Assembly (NCBI GenBank): GCA_030425205.1
Contig: JAUIAP010000007.1
Span: 62,001 to 126,000 of the forward strand
Length of the DNA stretch: 64,000 bases
Reading direction: 5' to 3'
Source: Anaerolineae bacterium
GTDB lineage: Bacteria > Chloroflexota > Anaerolineae > Promineifilales > Promineifilaceae
Both the position numbers and the translations under genes were made by a program. Positions 32,734 through 40,857 of this stretch are shown in pieces. Below the pieces are notes generated by a model. The model was not told the DNA's origin and did no database searches. It saw nothing but the letters and a program-made list of their open reading frames with translations. Each line of letters opens with the position of its first letter. The first letter of the stretch is position 1.

Positions 32734-33426
32734 ATGCGTGACAAAATTCTTGTAATCGAAGATGAGGCAAAAATCCGCAAGGTCATCACCACCTATTTAA
32801 GCGGTGCGGGCTATGATGTGCGGGCGGAGGTGACGGGCGATGCGGGATTGGCACAGGCACAGCAGTGGTCGCCCGATCTGATTGTGCTCGATCTCAATTT
32901 GCCAAATATCGACGGGATGCAGATCGCGGCGCAACTATCGGCCGAATCGGATGTCTATATCATCATGCTGACCGCAAGGGGTGAGGAGAGCGACCGCATC
33001 GCAGGGCTGACGCTGGGCGCGGATGATTACATCACCAAGCCATTTAGCCCACGCGAACTGGTGGCGCGGGTGCAGGCACGACTGCGGCGGCGCGGCAGTG
33101 AACAATCCAATCTCTTAACCTTCAATCAACTCACCATCGACCCGCAACGCTACACCGTTGCCGCCAACGAGCAGCCCATCGACCTCACGCTGACCGAGTT
33201 CAAACTGCTTTATGAGCTGGCCCAACACGCGGGCTTTGTGCTCAGCCGCTCCCAACTTTTGGAGCGCGTTTGGGATGAGGAGCCAGACCGCAAGGGGCGC
33301 GTCGTCGATGTTTTTGTCAACCAGCTCCGCCGCAAGCTCGAACAGGCGACGGGTGATCCACTGATCGAAACGGTGCGTGGTGTGGGCTATCGTTTTGCGG
33401 ATGATAAGGTTTTAGGTGGTAATTAG
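32734..33426 (+). CDS. OmpR-family response regulator
   Basis: This is a 230-residue two-component response regulator. The receiver domain (1-120) has the acidic pair in IEDEAK, the phospho-acceptor Asp53 in IVLDLNLP and the conserved Lys in ITKPFSP. The C-terminal winged helix (about 130-225) contains LTLTEFKLLYELAQH and DVFVNQLRRKLEQ. It starts at ATG 32734, with TACAAT at 32722-32727 only six bases upstream, so the mRNA may be leaderless. Direct repeats CAGTTGAC (32688) and CAGTTCAC (32705) upstream could be binding sites. The kinase gene follows after a family A hairpin. Confidence 0.95.
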   Translation: MRDKILVIEDEAKIRKVITTYLSGAGYDVRAEVTGDAGLAQAQQWSPDLIVLDLNLPNIDGMQIAAQLSAESDVYIIMLTARGEESDRIAGLTLGADDYITKPFSPRELVARVQARLRRRGSEQSNLLTFNQLTIDPQRYTVAANEQPIDLTLTEFKLLYELAQHAGFVLSRSQLLERVWDEEPDRKGRVVDVFVNQLRRKLEQATGDPLIETVRGVGYRFADDKVLGGN

Positions 33427-33434
33427 TGTTTAGC

Positions 33435-33480
33435 GTACGTGGTGCGTGACCAGAATACGCACCACGCACCACGCACCACG
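33435..33480. repeat. heptamer hairpin, family A copy 5, between response regulator and kinase
   Basis: GTACGTGGTGCGTG (33435-33448) faces CGCACCA units (33456-33480). ACTTATCGA follows, and copy 2 has a similar ACTTATCAA at the same place. It sits within an apparent two-component operon, so it may attenuate kinase expression relative to the regulator. Confidence 0.75.
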
Positions 33481-33506
33481 ACTTATCGAATGACGGTTAA
33501 AGGTTA

Positions 33507-34616
33507 ATGCACACAGTCTGGGGCTATCTACGCGGTCGCATCCTGTTGACCAATCTGCTCGTTCTGCTCATCAGCGCGGGAATCATCTTGTTGCTGACGC
33601 TGTTTGTGACGCTGCGGCTGGTCGATGAATCAATTCGGCCGAATTTGATCACGCTCTCCCAATCGCTCGGCGACCCTGCCCTGATCTATCTCGTCGAACA
33701 GCAAACTGTCCGCACCTTCCGCAACACCGTCCTGCTCTCCGTCGCTATCTCGTCGGGTATCACCCTCATCGTTAGCATTCTCGTCTCGTTTTGGCTCTGG
33801 CGGTCGATTGTGCGCCCGTTGCAACAGCTTGAGACGAGCAGCCAGCGCATCGCGGCGGGGCAGTACCGCGAACGTATCCCCGCTCCCAGCAGCGGCGAAC
33901 TCGCCACCGTTGTAACCGCCTTTAACCAGATGGCGAACTCACTTGACGACACCGAACGGCGGCGCATCACGTTGATCAACAACGTCACGCACGAATTGCG
34001 CACCCCGCTGACCAGCTTGCGGGGCTATCTGGAGGCGTTGGCCGATGGTTACTTCACGCTCGATGGGGAGACGATTGGTGAGATGGAGCAGGAGCTTGAT
34101 CGGCTGACGCGCCTCGTCAGCAGCATTCACACGCTCTCCCGCATCGAGACCGATGCACACACGCTCACCCTTGAGACATTCGACCTCGTCCCGTTGGTGC
34201 AGCGCGTCTTTTCGCAACAGCAACACATCGCTCGCCACTGGTCACTGGACGCGCCTGACACCCTGCTCGTCGTTGCGGATCGGGATGCAACGATGCAGAT
34301 ATTGGTCAACCTGCTGGGGAATGCGGTGCGTTATTCGGCCGAAAATACCCCCATCACGCTCCAATTGACAACACAGGGCAATGACGCTATCTTGCATGTG
34401 ACGGATGCGGGGATCGGGATCGATTCGGGCGATTTGCCCCACATCTTTGAACGCTTTTATCGCTCTGCCGCCGCAAGGCAACAACATGGGGACGGCAGCG
34501 GGATCGGTCTCACCATCGCACAACAGTTGGCGTGGTCACAGTCTGGAACCCTCACCGCCAGCAGTCCCGGCCATGCCCACGGCAGCACCTTCACATTGAC
34601 TCTCCCACTGGCATAA
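33507..34616 (+). CDS. sensor histidine kinase
   Basis: This is a 369-residue membrane kinase paired with the upstream response regulator. Membrane helices lie at about residues 12-35 and 70-97, with only a short extracytoplasmic loop of about 35 residues between them. The sensor therefore has little external domain. A HAMP linker follows. The HisKA segment NNVTHELRTPLTSLRG puts the phospho-accepting histidine at residue 162. The ATPase domain has the N box LLGNAVRYSAE, the G1 box VTDAGIGIDSGDLPHIFERF and the G2 box GDGSGIGLTIAQ. It starts at ATG 33507, 80 bp after the regulator. The stimulus is unknown; short-loop kinases often sense the membrane. Confidence 0.94.
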   Translation: MHTVWGYLRGRILLTNLLVLLISAGIILLLTLFVTLRLVDESIRPNLITLSQSLGDPALIYLVEQQTVRTFRNTVLLSVAISSGITLIVSILVSFWLWRSIVRPLQQLETSSQRIAAGQYRERIPAPSSGELATVVTAFNQMANSLDDTERRRITLINNVTHELRTPLTSLRGYLEALADGYFTLDGETIGEMEQELDRLTRLVSSIHTLSRIETDAHTLTLETFDLVPLVQRVFSQQQHIARHWSLDAPDTLLVVADRDATMQILVNLLGNAVRYSAENTPITLQLTTQGNDAILHVTDAGIGIDSGDLPHIFERFYRSAAARQQHGDGSGIGLTIAQQLAWSQSGTLTASSPGHAHGSTFTLTLPLA

Positions 34617-34746
34617 AGGTCTATCCTTACACAATCCAAACATTCTCCAGATGTGCTCTAAACACAAATCATGGAAAATACTGAATTCATTTGACAGCAC
34701 CGACCAAACTGGTCAAGATCACCCTAAACTTGAAGAGGAAAATCCT

Positions 34747-36099
34747 ATGAATCCAAAATTGTTCCGTTTACTCATCCCTGTCTGTCTCTTGCTCTTATTT
34801 GGCCTGAGCCAAACGGCCTTTGCTGACACAAAATGTATCGATGGCAATGCGGGCGAATACGACTGTAAAGATATAACACTTGTTTCCCATCTCGCGCTCG
34901 ACCAAATTGGTGGTGACGCCACCAATGGCGTGCTGGGCAACGATATTTGGGGCTGGGAAAGCAGCTCTGGCAATGAATATCTCATGGTCGGCTTGCGTGA
35001 CAAGACGACATTTGTCAACGTCACCGACCCCGCCAACCCTGTCGTCGTTGGCTATTTGCCATCACACGAAGCGGGGCTTTCCGACTACCGCGATATCAAG
35101 GTATATAAAGACCATGCCTTCATCGTTGGGGATGTGCCATACACGGCGCATGGGATGCAGATATTTGACTTGACGCAGTTGGATGGTGTGGCATCGGCCG
35201 ATATGCCCGCCACGTTTACCAATACCGCCCACTTTGATGGCATTGCCTATGGTCATAACCTCTGGATCAACGAAGCGACTGGCTTTGCCTATATCTTCCG
35301 CTCTGACAAATGTTCAGCCGCAACCTATATGGTAGACATCAGTGACCCACTCAACCCGACAACGGCTGGCACAGATGGCTGCTTGACGGTCAATGGGGCA
35401 GACTCCGATGCGGAATGTCTGATCTACAATGGGCCCGATACGGACTATCAAGGGCGCGAACTGTGCTTTGTCGGCAGCGATGACACCGCCTACATCGCCG
35501 ACGTGACCGACAAAAACAACCTCGTCACGATTGTCGATTTTGCCTACCCCAACGTGCGCCGCGCCCATCAGGGTGTTCTGACGGCCGATCACAGCTACTG
35601 GCTGATTAGCGACACGATGGATGAGATGATGGGTGCAGAACCGAACACCAACACCGTCATCATGGACATCACAGACCTCGACAATCCACAGTACGTCCGT
35701 CGCCAAAACTACCCGACAACAGCCAGCGACCATAACATCTACCTCAAGGGTAACTATGCAATGATGACCAACTGGCGGTCAGGCTTCCGCGTCTATGACA
35801 TTGGCAACTTTGCTAATTGGCAGGAGGTCGGCTACTTCGACACCCATCCAGAAAGCGACGATCCCGGTCCAAAACATGGCGCATGGAGCCATTACGATCA
35901 CTTGAAGAGCAATGTGATTGCCGTCAGTGATGTCGAACGCGGCCTATTTATGTTGCAGATTGAGCGTCCACCGACCGACGTTACCCTAGCTGATGTGGTT
36001 GGGCAATCTAGACAATCGATGCTTGGCGCATCGCTGGCCTTGCTGGTCGGCATCGGTGCAGCCGTCGTTTTGACGCGGCGCGGTCGCCAACAGCTCTAG
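34747..36099 (+). CDS. choice-of-anchor B family exported protein (LVIVD-type beta-propeller)
   Basis: This is a 450-residue secreted or membrane-anchored protein. I start it at ATG 34747, behind GAGGAAAA; it has a signal peptide cleaved after AFA near residue 26. The mature part consists of propeller repeats with motifs such as TTFVNVTDPANPVVVGYLP, RDIKVYKDHAFIVGD and HGMQIFDLTQLDG. This is the pattern of the choice-of-anchor B group. A C-terminal hydrophobic helix (ASLALLVGIGAAVVL) ends in TRRGRQQL, the same helix-plus-basic-tail layout as other large exported proteins here. It follows the two-component genes by 130 bp and might belong to their regulon. The biological role of the family is not established. 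Confidence 0.88.
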   Translation: MNPKLFRLLIPVCLLLLFGLSQTAFADTKCIDGNAGEYDCKDITLVSHLALDQIGGDATNGVLGNDIWGWESSSGNEYLMVGLRDKTTFVNVTDPANPVVVGYLPSHEAGLSDYRDIKVYKDHAFIVGDVPYTAHGMQIFDLTQLDGVASADMPATFTNTAHFDGIAYGHNLWINEATGFAYIFRSDKCSAATYMVDISDPLNPTTAGTDGCLTVNGADSDAECLIYNGPDTDYQGRELCFVGSDDTAYIADVTDKNNLVTIVDFAYPNVRRAHQGVLTADHSYWLISDTMDEMMGAEPNTNTVIMDITDLDNPQYVRRQNYPTTASDHNIYLKGNYAMMTNWRSGFRVYDIGNFANWQEVGYFDTHPESDDPGPKHGAWSHYDHLKSNVIAVSDVERGLFMLQIERPPTDVTLADVVGQSRQSMLGASLALLVGIGAAVVLTRRGRQQL

Positions 36100-36111
36100 A
36101 GCGGGAATGGT

Positions 36112-36159
36112 GCGTAGTGCGTGGTGCGTTTTTTCACGCACCACGCACCACGCATCACG
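36112..36159. repeat. heptamer hairpin, family A copy 6
   Basis: GCGTAGTGCGTGGTGCGT (36112-36129) faces CACGCACCACGCATCACG (ending 36159) across a TTTTTTC loop. It lies 12 bp after the choice-of-anchor B stop codon. A further small hairpin CCACGC/GCGTGG lies near 36299-36319, before the next gene. Confidence 0.75.
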
Positions 36160-36374
36160 TCTATCGATCCATTACCCACCTAATCCACACTCCCTCCTTA
36201 CAAAACCCAAACATTCCCCACACAAAAACCATACTGAAAACAAACAATCCCCGCATCTAGGTCTGCCACCATTGGGGGTTTGGAATATGAGCGGGTTGTC
36301 CACGCGCTCTTGCGTGGGCGGAGGACCGTCTATGCCATTCAATCGGTCTCATTGACCCTAAATGGAGAATAAAG

Positions 36375-37814
36375 ATGCTTAAACGCATTCCCTTGCTACT
36401 AATTATTGTATTTCTGGTTGCCTGTGCGGCCGACGAAACCATTCAAACCGAACAATCTAATAACAACATAACCGTCAACAACATTGAGGCCAACTTGACA
36501 TCACCAACGGACGTTGGCTCGATTTGGCTAGACATTCGCAACACTGGCGATCAGGCGGATCAGCTGATAGGCGCATCGCTCGATGGCTGTGGCTCGCTTG
36601 ATCTCTATGATATGGTCACAGAAAACGGCGTGATGGAGATGCGCGAAGTTGCTGGGGGCGCAATCGACGTGCCTGCGGGGGAGACGACCGTACTCAGCTC
36701 CGACGGGTTGCACATCATGTGTTATGGCAAAAGCGGCGATTTTGCAGAAGGGGATTCAGTTGAAATCATGCTGGAATTTGCCAACGCGGGCATGATTAGC
36801 GCGACGGGGACGGTCGTCGTGCCTGAGTTCACGTCCATGGATCATGGGGATATGGATCATGGGGACGACGAGGCGGCGATGGATCATGACGACCATGCTA
36901 TGGAAACAGATGACGGTGAAACAGTCGCAGACGACGCTCATGCGCATGGTGATGAGACAGCAGAAGCAGATGAGCACGCGCATGGGGACGACGAGGCGGC
37001 GATGGATCATGACGACCATGCTGCGGAAACAGATGACGGTGAAGCAGTCGCAGAAGACGACCATGCACATGGTGATGAGGCAGCGGAAGAAGGTGCGCAC
37101 GCACATGGCGACGACGCGCATGGTGAAGCCGTTGCGCTGGGTGATGAACTGCAACTGTTCCAAATTGCCGTGGCGACCTATCTGATGGACAACGCTGGTT
37201 TTCACGCGCTCGACGATCAGCTCAACGAGGATGGCGACCCCCCGACGCTCGAAAATGCGGCGATGATTACGCACATTCGCAATGCGCTGGCTGGCACAGA
37301 GTGGTCGGCCGATTTGCAAACGCAAGTGGATGAGCTGATCGCTGTGCTTGACCCACTGACGGTAGCGTTGCAGGATGCCGATATGGAAACGGCCGCGCCC
37401 TTAGCGACCGATGCACATGAACGTCAGCACGATCTCTCACACACCGTTGCCGCAGGGTTGGAAGCGGTCGAACATGCCCCTGATCCAGAATCTGAAGAAT
37501 TCCTCGTTGCCGTCACGCAGCTGGCGATAGATAAGGCGGGATTTCATGGGCTGGATGTGCGGCTAAATGAAGAGGCTGGCGACGTTTTGCCACTCGATGC
37601 GTTGATGGTAAGGCGTGTACAGAGCCTTGTGGCAGAGACGGCATGGCCAGCGGAGCTGAGCGAGCAGGCTGGCCATTTTGAGATGGTTCTCAATGAGTTT
37701 GTTGCTGCATTAGAGGCGGGAGACGCAGCGGAATTGGCGGCTGAGGCACATACCGTGCAGCATGATTTTTCGGCCGAAATCTCCCACTATCTCGGCTTGT
37801 CAAGCGATCATTAA
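36375..37814 (+). CDS. PCuAC-like metal-binding lipoprotein with His/Asp-rich repeats and two tandem C-terminal domains
   Basis: This 479-residue lipoprotein has its ribosome site GGAG at 36364-36367 and a lipobox ending FLVAC (Cys17). Residues about 30-150 resemble the PCuAC copper chaperone, with NGVMEMREV, VPAGETTVL and GLHIMCYG. The usual first His before the methionines is replaced (LYDMVTENG), so copper binding may be altered. Residues about 152-255 are extremely His/Asp/Glu-rich, with HGDDEAAMDHDDHA-type units in a 41-residue repeat. Two tandem domains of about 100 residues then follow (about 262-370 and 378-479). They share AGFHALDDQLNE/AGFHGLDVRLNE and AHERQHDLS/AHTVQHDFS, with conserved histidines. 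A role in copper or other metal capture or sensing at the surface is likely. Confidence 0.8.
   Translation: MLKRIPLLLIIVFLVACAADETIQTEQSNNNITVNNIEANLTSPTDVGSIWLDIRNTGDQADQLIGASLDGCGSLDLYDMVTENGVMEMREVAGGAIDVPAGETTVLSSDGLHIMCYGKSGDFAEGDSVEIMLEFANAGMISATGTVVVPEFTSMDHGDMDHGDDEAAMDHDDHAMETDDGETVADDAHAHGDETAEADEHAHGDDEAAMDHDDHAAETDDGEAVAEDDHAHGDEAAEEGAHAHGDDAHGEAVALGDELQLFQIAVATYLMDNAGFHALDDQLNEDGDPPTLENAAMITHIRNALAGTEWSADLQTQVDELIAVLDPLTVALQDADMETAAPLATDAHERQHDLSHTVAAGLEAVEHAPDPESEEFLVAVTQLAIDKAGFHGLDVRLNEEAGDVLPLDALMVRRVQSLVAETAWPAELSEQAGHFEMVLNEFVAALEAGDAAELAAEAHTVQHDFSAEISHYLGLSSDH
36861..37106 (+). repeat. 123 bp tandem repeat encoding a His/Asp-rich 41-residue unit
   Basis: Two head-to-tail copies (36861-36983 and from 36984) differ at only a few bases in their first 75 bp and diverge later. 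They encode the metal-binding HGDDEAAMDHDDHA-type segment. The similarity at DNA level suggests a recent in-frame duplication. Confidence 0.85.
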
Positions 37815-37816
37815 GT

Positions 37817-37928
37817 ACAGTGTAAAGTAAGCTTTATGGCGTGGTCATTCCCGTGCAGGGGGAATTCAGTCCTAGAAAAGAATGGATACCTGCCTTCGCA
37901 GGTATGACAGGACTTACTTTACACTGTA
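37817..37928. mobile_element. 112 bp MITE-like element with 16 bp perfect terminal inverted repeats
   Basis: TACAGTGTAAAGTAAG (37817-37832) and CTTACTTTACACTGTA (37913-37928) bound a non-coding segment right after the metal-lipoprotein stop codon. Inside lies a family C hairpin, ATACCTGC-CTTC-GCAGGTAT (37886-37905). No target-site duplication is obvious. Confidence 0.65.
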
Positions 37929-37960
37929 ACAAGTTCCTGTCCAAATGTTTTCAGGTGATC

Positions 37961-38026
37961 GTTTCGGGAAATCCAATTCCCGAAACATGCTTGCACTTGT
38001 GTATCGGGAAATCCAATTCCCGATAC
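37961..38026. repeat. two family D hairpins with compensatory base changes
   Basis: GTTTCGGGAA-ATCCAA-TTCCCGAAAC (37961-37986) and GTATCGGGAA-ATCCAA-TTCCCGATAC (38001-38026) are identical except for a paired T-A to A-T swap. They lie between convergent genes. A third copy, with the loop in opposite orientation, is at 62731-62756. Confidence 0.8.
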
Positions 38027-38064
38027 CTGTTCAACATGATGCCCACAAACTTTTACTCCAGTAC

Positions 38065-40431
38065 TTATAACGACACGCGGCGCGTTAAATGAATCACCAA
38101 TAGCGTCAGTCCAGCCAACAGGCTAGTCAAGAGGAGCAACCCATTTCCGCCATGCGCTGAGACCTGCGCGGTCGTGCCGCTAACGGCGGTTGGTGGCGAA
38201 GCCGCGACACCCAAGCTAAACACGCCGCGCACCTCCACCCCGTCTAACCGCACACAATTTGTTGCCGTATCGACTGTGGTTGGCGTCACGGCTTGCCATG
38301 TTTGCCCGACCTTTTGCAAGACGACCAGATTTGCCTCATTGGTGCTTTGCGTCTGTGCAAATTCCCAATCGGTGTAGCACTGCGTCAAATCGTAGTTGAT
38401 GTTCTCCTGACTGGCGCGATCGATGATGGCCGGTTTGGTGATGTTGATTTGGAACGGCAGCGGCGTGATGTTCACAACGCCACTCGGCGCAACGTTGGAG
38501 CGGCTCACGCTCGTTAAACCTAGCGAATTGCGGAATACGCCGTTGTCTGTCAGGGTGACGGCGAGTGCGCCGTATAATTGCGCCTCGTTTAGCGCGACCG
38601 ATTCTGTTTGGTTTTCGGCCGATTGTCGTTCCGCCGCACCGATGTCGCACCGATTGCTACCCATGTAGTTGACTGGGCGTGTAAGGGCGCGTTGGTCGGT
38701 TGTGTAGGTCGTTCCACAGCCACCGCTGCCAAACGCGGCCGCATCCATGGCGACACCGCCCGCCATTGGCATGTGTATCCAATGCCCCCCGATAAATTGG
38801 AGTGTGTGTAAATCGGCCGATTGTGGTGATCCAACCGTCCCCGTTACATCCCCCACACCCGCCGCATAGCTGCCCGTTGTGCCAATTTCGCCCAGTATGG
38901 TGTTGCCAAGCGATTGCAACACTTTGGTGCCTGACGAACTGTCTAAATGGAATGCGCCATCTCCGGCCGAATTGACGTTGCCCGCCATGATGCTGTTTTC
39001 GATGGTGTGGGTGCGCGCGCCCGCACTGATGTCATAGATGCCCGCCGTGCCAAATTGCCCAGAATTGTTGGTCAAAGTGCTGAAGCGGATAGTGAAAATA
39101 CCGCCATTGCTGCGGCTCGACAGCACGCCGCGTGACGCTGTGCTGGCTGTAATCGTCGTGTTTTCGAGCGTTGCATTGCTCCCATTGACCAACGTAATCG
39201 CCGCGCCATCCCCCGATGTTCCCTGATTGTCGCTGCGGACAAATGCACTTTTGCTGACCAGCAGCTCCGACCCATTGACATAGATGCCGCCGCCATTATC
39301 CGCTTCGCTGCGGTGGAAAACCGTGTTGCTCACCGTCACATCGCTGCCAAGCACGTTGACGGCACCGCCACGATTGTTGGCGACGTTGGAGAGAAAGTAG
39401 CTGCCCGTAATGTCGAGATCGACCAGTGAGGCACCCACGCCGTTGACGTAAATGCCGCCGCCGATTGAGGAGGCTGTATTGGTCATAAAGCGGCTATTTT
39501 GAATGGTTGCGGTCGGCACGGTGCTGGCACATGTATCTATGTAAAGCGCGGCCCCACTGTAGGCACTGTTCGCAGTAAATGTGGCATTGATGATCGGTGT
39601 GTCGTGGCAGGTGTAAATCGCGCCGCCGCTGCTATACCCTTGATTGCCTGTGAAGTTGCCGCCTGTTACCGCCAGCGAAAACGGTGCGCCAATCGCGCCG
39701 CCTTCTGTGCTTTGGTTATTGCTAAAGTCACTGTTGAGCGACGTAATCTGACCCCCGTGCAGCGCACCACCGTTGCTGCTGCCTGAGTTAGAGACAAACG
39801 TGCTGTTGGTGACGTGAATCACGTTATCGTCAGAATGCGCGCCAATCGCGCCGCCGAAAGAGTCACTGCTGTTGCTGGCAAACGTGACGTTGGTGGCGGT
39901 CAACTTGGCAGTGTCGCGCATGTGGATAGAGCCACCCGCATGGGCATCTTGCCCTCCAACCACACGCCCATTCGATAGCGTGAGATTGGTGAGCGTTAAT
40001 TCGGCCGATCCCGACAAGGCCAAATGGCGCACGCGCGTCGTGCTGGTGTCGCGGGTGATAATCGTGTTGGCGGCTCCTGCCCCCTGCAACGTCACCTTAC
40101 TCGACAGCGATGGCAGACCACATTGCGAGCTGGCACCGCCAAGCGTGACGCAAGTTGTATAGGCTCGGCTAATAGTGTACGTCCCCGCTGGCAAAATGAT
40201 GGTGTCATTACTGCCACCGGCTGGACAGGCATCCGTTTGCGTGTTCGTTTCAGCCGCAATCAACGCTTCGATTAGCGTGCAGTTGCCGTTGTTTGCGAGG
40301 GGGAAATCAAATGTGGTTGTGTCAACGGTGATCGTTGTGGTTGGTGTGGCTCCCACAGGCCGTGCGGACAGCAGTAGCAAAATTGCCAGGCCCAAAAGTA
40401 ATGATAGAGATGTGATGTTTGGTCGAGACAT
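38065..40431 (-). CDS. secreted right-handed beta-helix protein (CSLREA/PMP-like), C-terminally anchored
   Basis: This is a 788-residue exported protein with AAGGAG eight bases before ATG 40431 and a signal peptide ending near VGA. The N-terminus has a CSLREA-like opening, with NGNCTLIEALIAAETNTQ in place of the usual CTLREAI. About 20 parallel beta-helix rungs follow, with GGAI, GGGIYVNG and NSTFVSNSG-type motifs as in polymorphic-membrane-protein repeats. The C-terminus has a hydrophobic helix (LLLLTSLLAGLTLLVIHL) and a TRRVSL tail. It is probably a surface adhesin or polysaccharide-binding protein. It is 17 bp downstream of a small gene of the same family that precedes the other beta-helix gene. 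Repeated rungs make alignment to any one homologue unreliable. Confidence 0.87.
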   Translation of the reverse strand: MSRPNITSLSLLLGLAILLLLSARPVGATPTTTITVDTTTFDFPLANNGNCTLIEALIAAETNTQTDACPAGGSNDTIILPAGTYTISRAYTTCVTLGGASSQCGLPSLSSKVTLQGAGAANTIITRDTSTTRVRHLALSGSAELTLTNLTLSNGRVVGGQDAHAGGSIHMRDTAKLTATNVTFASNSSDSFGGAIGAHSDDNVIHVTNSTFVSNSGSSNGGALHGGQITSLNSDFSNNQSTEGGAIGAPFSLAVTGGNFTGNQGYSSGGAIYTCHDTPIINATFTANSAYSGAALYIDTCASTVPTATIQNSRFMTNTASSIGGGIYVNGVGASLVDLDITGSYFLSNVANNRGGAVNVLGSDVTVSNTVFHRSEADNGGGIYVNGSELLVSKSAFVRSDNQGTSGDGAAITLVNGSNATLENTTITASTASRGVLSSRSNGGIFTIRFSTLTNNSGQFGTAGIYDISAGARTHTIENSIMAGNVNSAGDGAFHLDSSSGTKVLQSLGNTILGEIGTTGSYAAGVGDVTGTVGSPQSADLHTLQFIGGHWIHMPMAGGVAMDAAAFGSGGCGTTYTTDQRALTRPVNYMGSNRCDIGAAERQSAENQTESVALNEAQLYGALAVTLTDNGVFRNSLGLTSVSRSNVAPSGVVNITPLPFQINITKPAIIDRASQENINYDLTQCYTDWEFAQTQSTNEANLVVLQKVGQTWQAVTPTTVDTATNCVRLDGVEVRGVFSLGVAASPPTAVSGTTAQVSAHGGNGLLLLTSLLAGLTLLVIHLTRRVSL

Positions 40432-40448
40432 ACGACAGACTCCTTAAA

Positions 40449-40652
40449 CTATGATGATTTTGGCGACACAATTGGCTGTGCCGCATCCTGCCACCCATAG
40501 GCAATCAACAGCTTGTTTAGTCCATCGAGCGATGCAAAATAGGTGCGTTGGCGACCGCTGGTCTCGATATAACCGCGCCAGACGGATTCGCCCTGCACCC
40601 AGATAGAAACGATGAACGTTGCACGTGTTGGTTGTCTATGAATGGCTGTCAT
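40449..40652 (-). CDS. 67-residue small protein, paralogue of the gene at 44902-45135
   Basis: I start it at ATG 40652 (MTAIHRQPTRATFIV). The longer frame upstream translates a family A repeat. The body reads FIVSIWVQGESVWRGYIE, then RTYFASLDGLNKLLIAYG. This pattern (strand with W, WRxxL/I strand, F-xSLDxLxxLL helix) is shared with the 77-residue protein upstream of the second beta-helix gene. It is 17 bp upstream of the beta-helix gene and surely cotranscribed with it. There is no signal peptide, so it would act in the cytoplasm, perhaps as a regulator or export chaperone. That role is a guess. Confidence 0.65.
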   Translation of the reverse strand: MTAIHRQPTRATFIVSIWVQGESVWRGYIETSGRQRTYFASLDGLNKLLIAYGWQDAAQPIVSPKSS

Positions 40653-40734
40653 GCCATCAGAATAAGGTAGCTGTGTCGTATGACTGTCGCATAGAAAATC
40701 GGCCGAAAATCTATCCCGACATTTGTTGGGTGAT

Positions 40735-40833
40735 TCGGGATTTGGGAAGCCGTTTCTGTCTTTAGGTGTTGGCAAACGTAGTGCGTGGTGCGTGGTGCGT
40801 GCGCAGAGTACGCACCACGCACCACGTACCACG
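40735..40833. repeat. family A copy 7 with extended flank
   Basis: The hairpin is GTAGTGCGTGGTGCGTGG facing CCACGCACCACGTACCACG-type units (40777-40801 with 40809-40833). Its flank (GATTCGGGATTTGGG and GTCTTTAGGTGTTGGC) is a diverged reverse complement of the flank of copy 2 at 5809-5850, supporting one ancestral element. Confidence 0.75.
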
Positions 40834-40857
40834 CGGGAATGACCGTTAAACACACCC

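Noticed and set aside
36756..37325. 189-codon minus-strand frame opposite the His-rich region
   Set aside because: It is produced by the GAC/CAT-rich repeats read in reverse; its Met/Cys/Val-rich product looks artefactual.
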